From assembly GCA_905182985.1 (NCBI GenBank), contig CAJJDN010000033.1, positions 510,332-574,331 on the forward strand: a stretch of DNA of 64,000 nucleotides, given 5' to 3'. Origin of the DNA: Paramecium sonneborni. Its lineage: Eukaryota; Ciliophora; Oligohymenophorea; Peniculida; Parameciidae. This document shows, piece after piece, positions 62,237-64,000 of the stretch; within the stretch, counting starts at the first letter, position 1; each line of letters starts with the position of its first letter. A program made the position numbers and the translations under genes. The notes below the pieces were generated by a model. That model did no database searches. It was given only the letters and a program-made list of their open reading frames with translations, and was not told the origin of the DNA.

Positions 62237-63021
62237 ATGGAAGAACACAAATCAATTAGACAGGCTGTAACTGTTTTTAAAATTTGACTAGCACTAAATG
62301 TAAGTTTTAGATACTAAGAACAAAATCAAAGAATTATCAGATTTTTTAGCACTCCAATTTGTTGAATATGAAAAAGAATAAGAAAAAAAAAAATTATAAA
62401 AAATCAGAAATGAATTGGCTAAGAAAAATTATAAAAATAGATTTTCAAGTTTTACAAATTCTTTACATCGTCCTTAATTCATAAATTAAATTAAGGAAAA
62501 CGATTTATTTGAATAAAAATCAATTTTTATTAATAAAGATGTCCCATAATTAACAAATCTTCAAAAATCATTATTAATATCACCTGATAGAAACTAAAAT
62601 TAATCATACAGTACTAATATGAATAATTTTAGTAATACATTAATTGGATAGACCAACCAATAAACAGAAAAGTGAATTTCCTCCTATTAGAAAAAGATTT
62701 TTAAGTTAAAGAGAAATTAGTCGTATTGAATTTTGGGATAAGAACTATAGTGAATTACAAGAAATTGAATTGAAAGAAGTAATAAATTATTAATTAAATA
62801 AATAGAAAAGTAGTCTTTTATGTGGAAAAATTAAGAAGCAGATTATACAATAAAGAGAAGTAAAAGTATTTAAACCTGCAGATCAATGTTTAAGATATTT
62901 TGATAACAATATATCTTTGATTTCTGAAAATCCTATAACTCAAAGGTAATTAAGTAAAGTCATAAGTCTACCAAAAATAAAAGAAAAAAAAGTATGGATT
63001 CCTAATAATAATTATTTTTGA
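62237..63021 (+). CDS. Unknown basic helical protein
   Basis: Two introns (25 nt at 62267-62291 and a 22-nt one later) leave 245 residues in exact frame. It starts MEEHKSIRQA, has a charged helix (FVEYEKEQEKKKLQKIRNEL), a Ser/Asn-rich linker and a second half with SEFPPIRKRFLSQREISRI, EFWDKNY and a C-terminal IKEKKVWIPNNNYF. No family is recognised. The splice sites are supported by the frame and by the continuity of the second half. Confidence 0.68.
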
Positions 63022-63034
63022 GAATTGAATATAA

Positions 63035-64000
63035 TCAATTAATTTTTTATGGTGAACTCTTTCGTCTTTCCTAAATGATATAATCTAACTTTTGAACAAT
63101 TTCATTGATATTTATTATTTCTTCCTTTTTTTATAAATTATCATCTTATTCATCTTTTTTTGGTAAAATGAATTTTAATTTTTTTACTTTATCATCATTT
63201 TTTAGATATTTAATTTCTATTTATTAGTTATCTTTTGTCTATACAGAAAGAATAGAAGATGTTGGAATTCGTTTATAATCTTTTGTCTAACCAGATTAAT
63301 AATTTTCCAATATAATCTAAACAAAATATTTTGCAAGTTTATGAATAGAAAACTTTGAATTCTTTTTTGTCAAATAGTAAAAATAAAAATCAAAATAATC
63401 TATTCCAATCACTACTTCATTTAAATATCCAGTATCTTCCATCTTAATTACTTTAAATTCCTTATAGTTAAACATTGCAAGCTTTTTTTCAATCTAAGAA
63501 TTAACTTCTGCATATGATTTAGAAACCGAAATAGAATCTTCATTTTCTGATTAATTATAAATTTCTCTTATACTTCCGGCTGTAGCAATTTTAATATCCT
63601 CAAATCTAAATTATATCAATAACCAATGAATTGGCAGTAAATTTATAGGAAATTGAAAATGTAATGGTTCTTTGTAATCAATATTAACACAAGGAAATTT
63701 CAAAGTGAAATACCATTCATTTTTATTATATTTATTACCTGATCTTTTTTATAATTTATTATAAATATCTTCTAATGTAGCATTTAAATCAACATTTAAA
63801 TTATAAAATATTTCAAATTTTGTATCTTAAATTAATAAAATTATAGAATTTGGAAGTTAATTTTTTGTGATTTCAATTGTAGATAAATCTATTCCAAAAC
63901 TCATTTTTTCTACAATATCTAAAACGAGAATTTTATAGAATATTTTCTAAGCTAAATCTAGTTGAATCTTTTTACTTGAAAAAGTATTTTCTTCTTCATA
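63035..64000 (-). CDS. Unknown protein, C-terminal part (partial)
   Basis: The frame runs from the right edge to TGA at 63035-63037, 321 codons, with no intron needed. It contains alternating beta-like segments (WYFTLKFPCVNIDYKEPLHF, LLPIHWLLIQFRFEDIKI) and ends in a basic, Lys-rich tail (KKLKFILPKKDEQDDNL). No family is recognised; a folded domain with beta-strands is likely from the pattern. The N-terminus lies beyond the window. It stops 13 bp from the convergent gene at 62237-63021. Confidence 0.7.

Overview
This window looks like somatic (macronuclear) DNA of a Paramecium species. It is very AT-rich and densely packed, and it has many tiny introns of about 18-34 nt, mostly GTA...TAG. Long conserved proteins read through only if TAA and TAG mean glutamine and TGA is the sole stop. 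The invariant Gln of the Rab DTAGQ motif, near position 21030, is itself a TAA codon. Genus-level markers are a trichocyst matrix protein and a giant cysteine-periodic surface antigen. All coding coordinates below run from start codon to TGA and include introns. Family names come from motifs I could read; no database search was possible.

Layout. 1-7.9 kb: end of a phosphatidylinositol-phosphate kinase, MsrA, a PP2C phosphatase, a Gly/Ala-rich protein of unknown function, a trichocyst matrix protein with decayed copies beside it, and an MPC2-type mitochondrial pyruvate carrier. 7.9-11.2 kb: a long stretch without a convincing gene, then an unusual protein kinase. 11.6-18.2 kb: one 2,194-residue GPI-type surface antigen gene. 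18.5-27 kb: a small ORF, a seven-TM receptor, a Rab8-like GTPase, a membrane RING-H2 protein, a coiled-coil protein, ribosomal protein eL21 and V-ATPase subunit B. 27-37.7 kb: a coiled-coil protein, a tiny membrane protein, a cyclic-nucleotide-type K+ channel, an ABCA-type transporter and a ULK-like kinase. 38.9-49.3 kb: a jacalin-like lectin, a small basic protein, an EF-hand protein, a coiled-coil protein, the rRNA-processing factor BFR2/AATF, an amino-acid transporter and an STK32-like AGC kinase. 49.5-64 kb: a probable decayed gene, a C2H2 protein, EMC8/9, a CIMIP2/FAM166-like ciliary protein, a large unknown protein, a His-tailed small protein, an OXR1-type LysM-GRAM-TLDc protein, a VAP, a P/M/Q-rich protein ending in a PAM2-like motif, and two unknown genes, the last running off the end.

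There are no operons; genes lie on both strands with short spacers. Themes are membrane traffic and ER contacts (Rab8, VAP, EMC8/9, PIP kinase), cell surface and exocytosis (surface antigen, trichocyst protein), ion and solute transport (K+ channel, ABCA, amino-acid permease, V-ATPase, pyruvate carrier) and cilia (CIMIP2). I see no rRNA, CRISPR array, transposon or telomere repeat, and I found no tRNA, though I could not scan structures by computer.

The best leads are the duplicated TMP-PP2C unit in which each copy seems to have lost a different partner (2.4-7.0 kb), with an unknown Gly-zipper protein sitting between the remnants; the degenerate second nucleotide-binding domain of the ABCA protein; the PAM2-like tail; and the multi-frame remnant at 49.6-50.2 kb.
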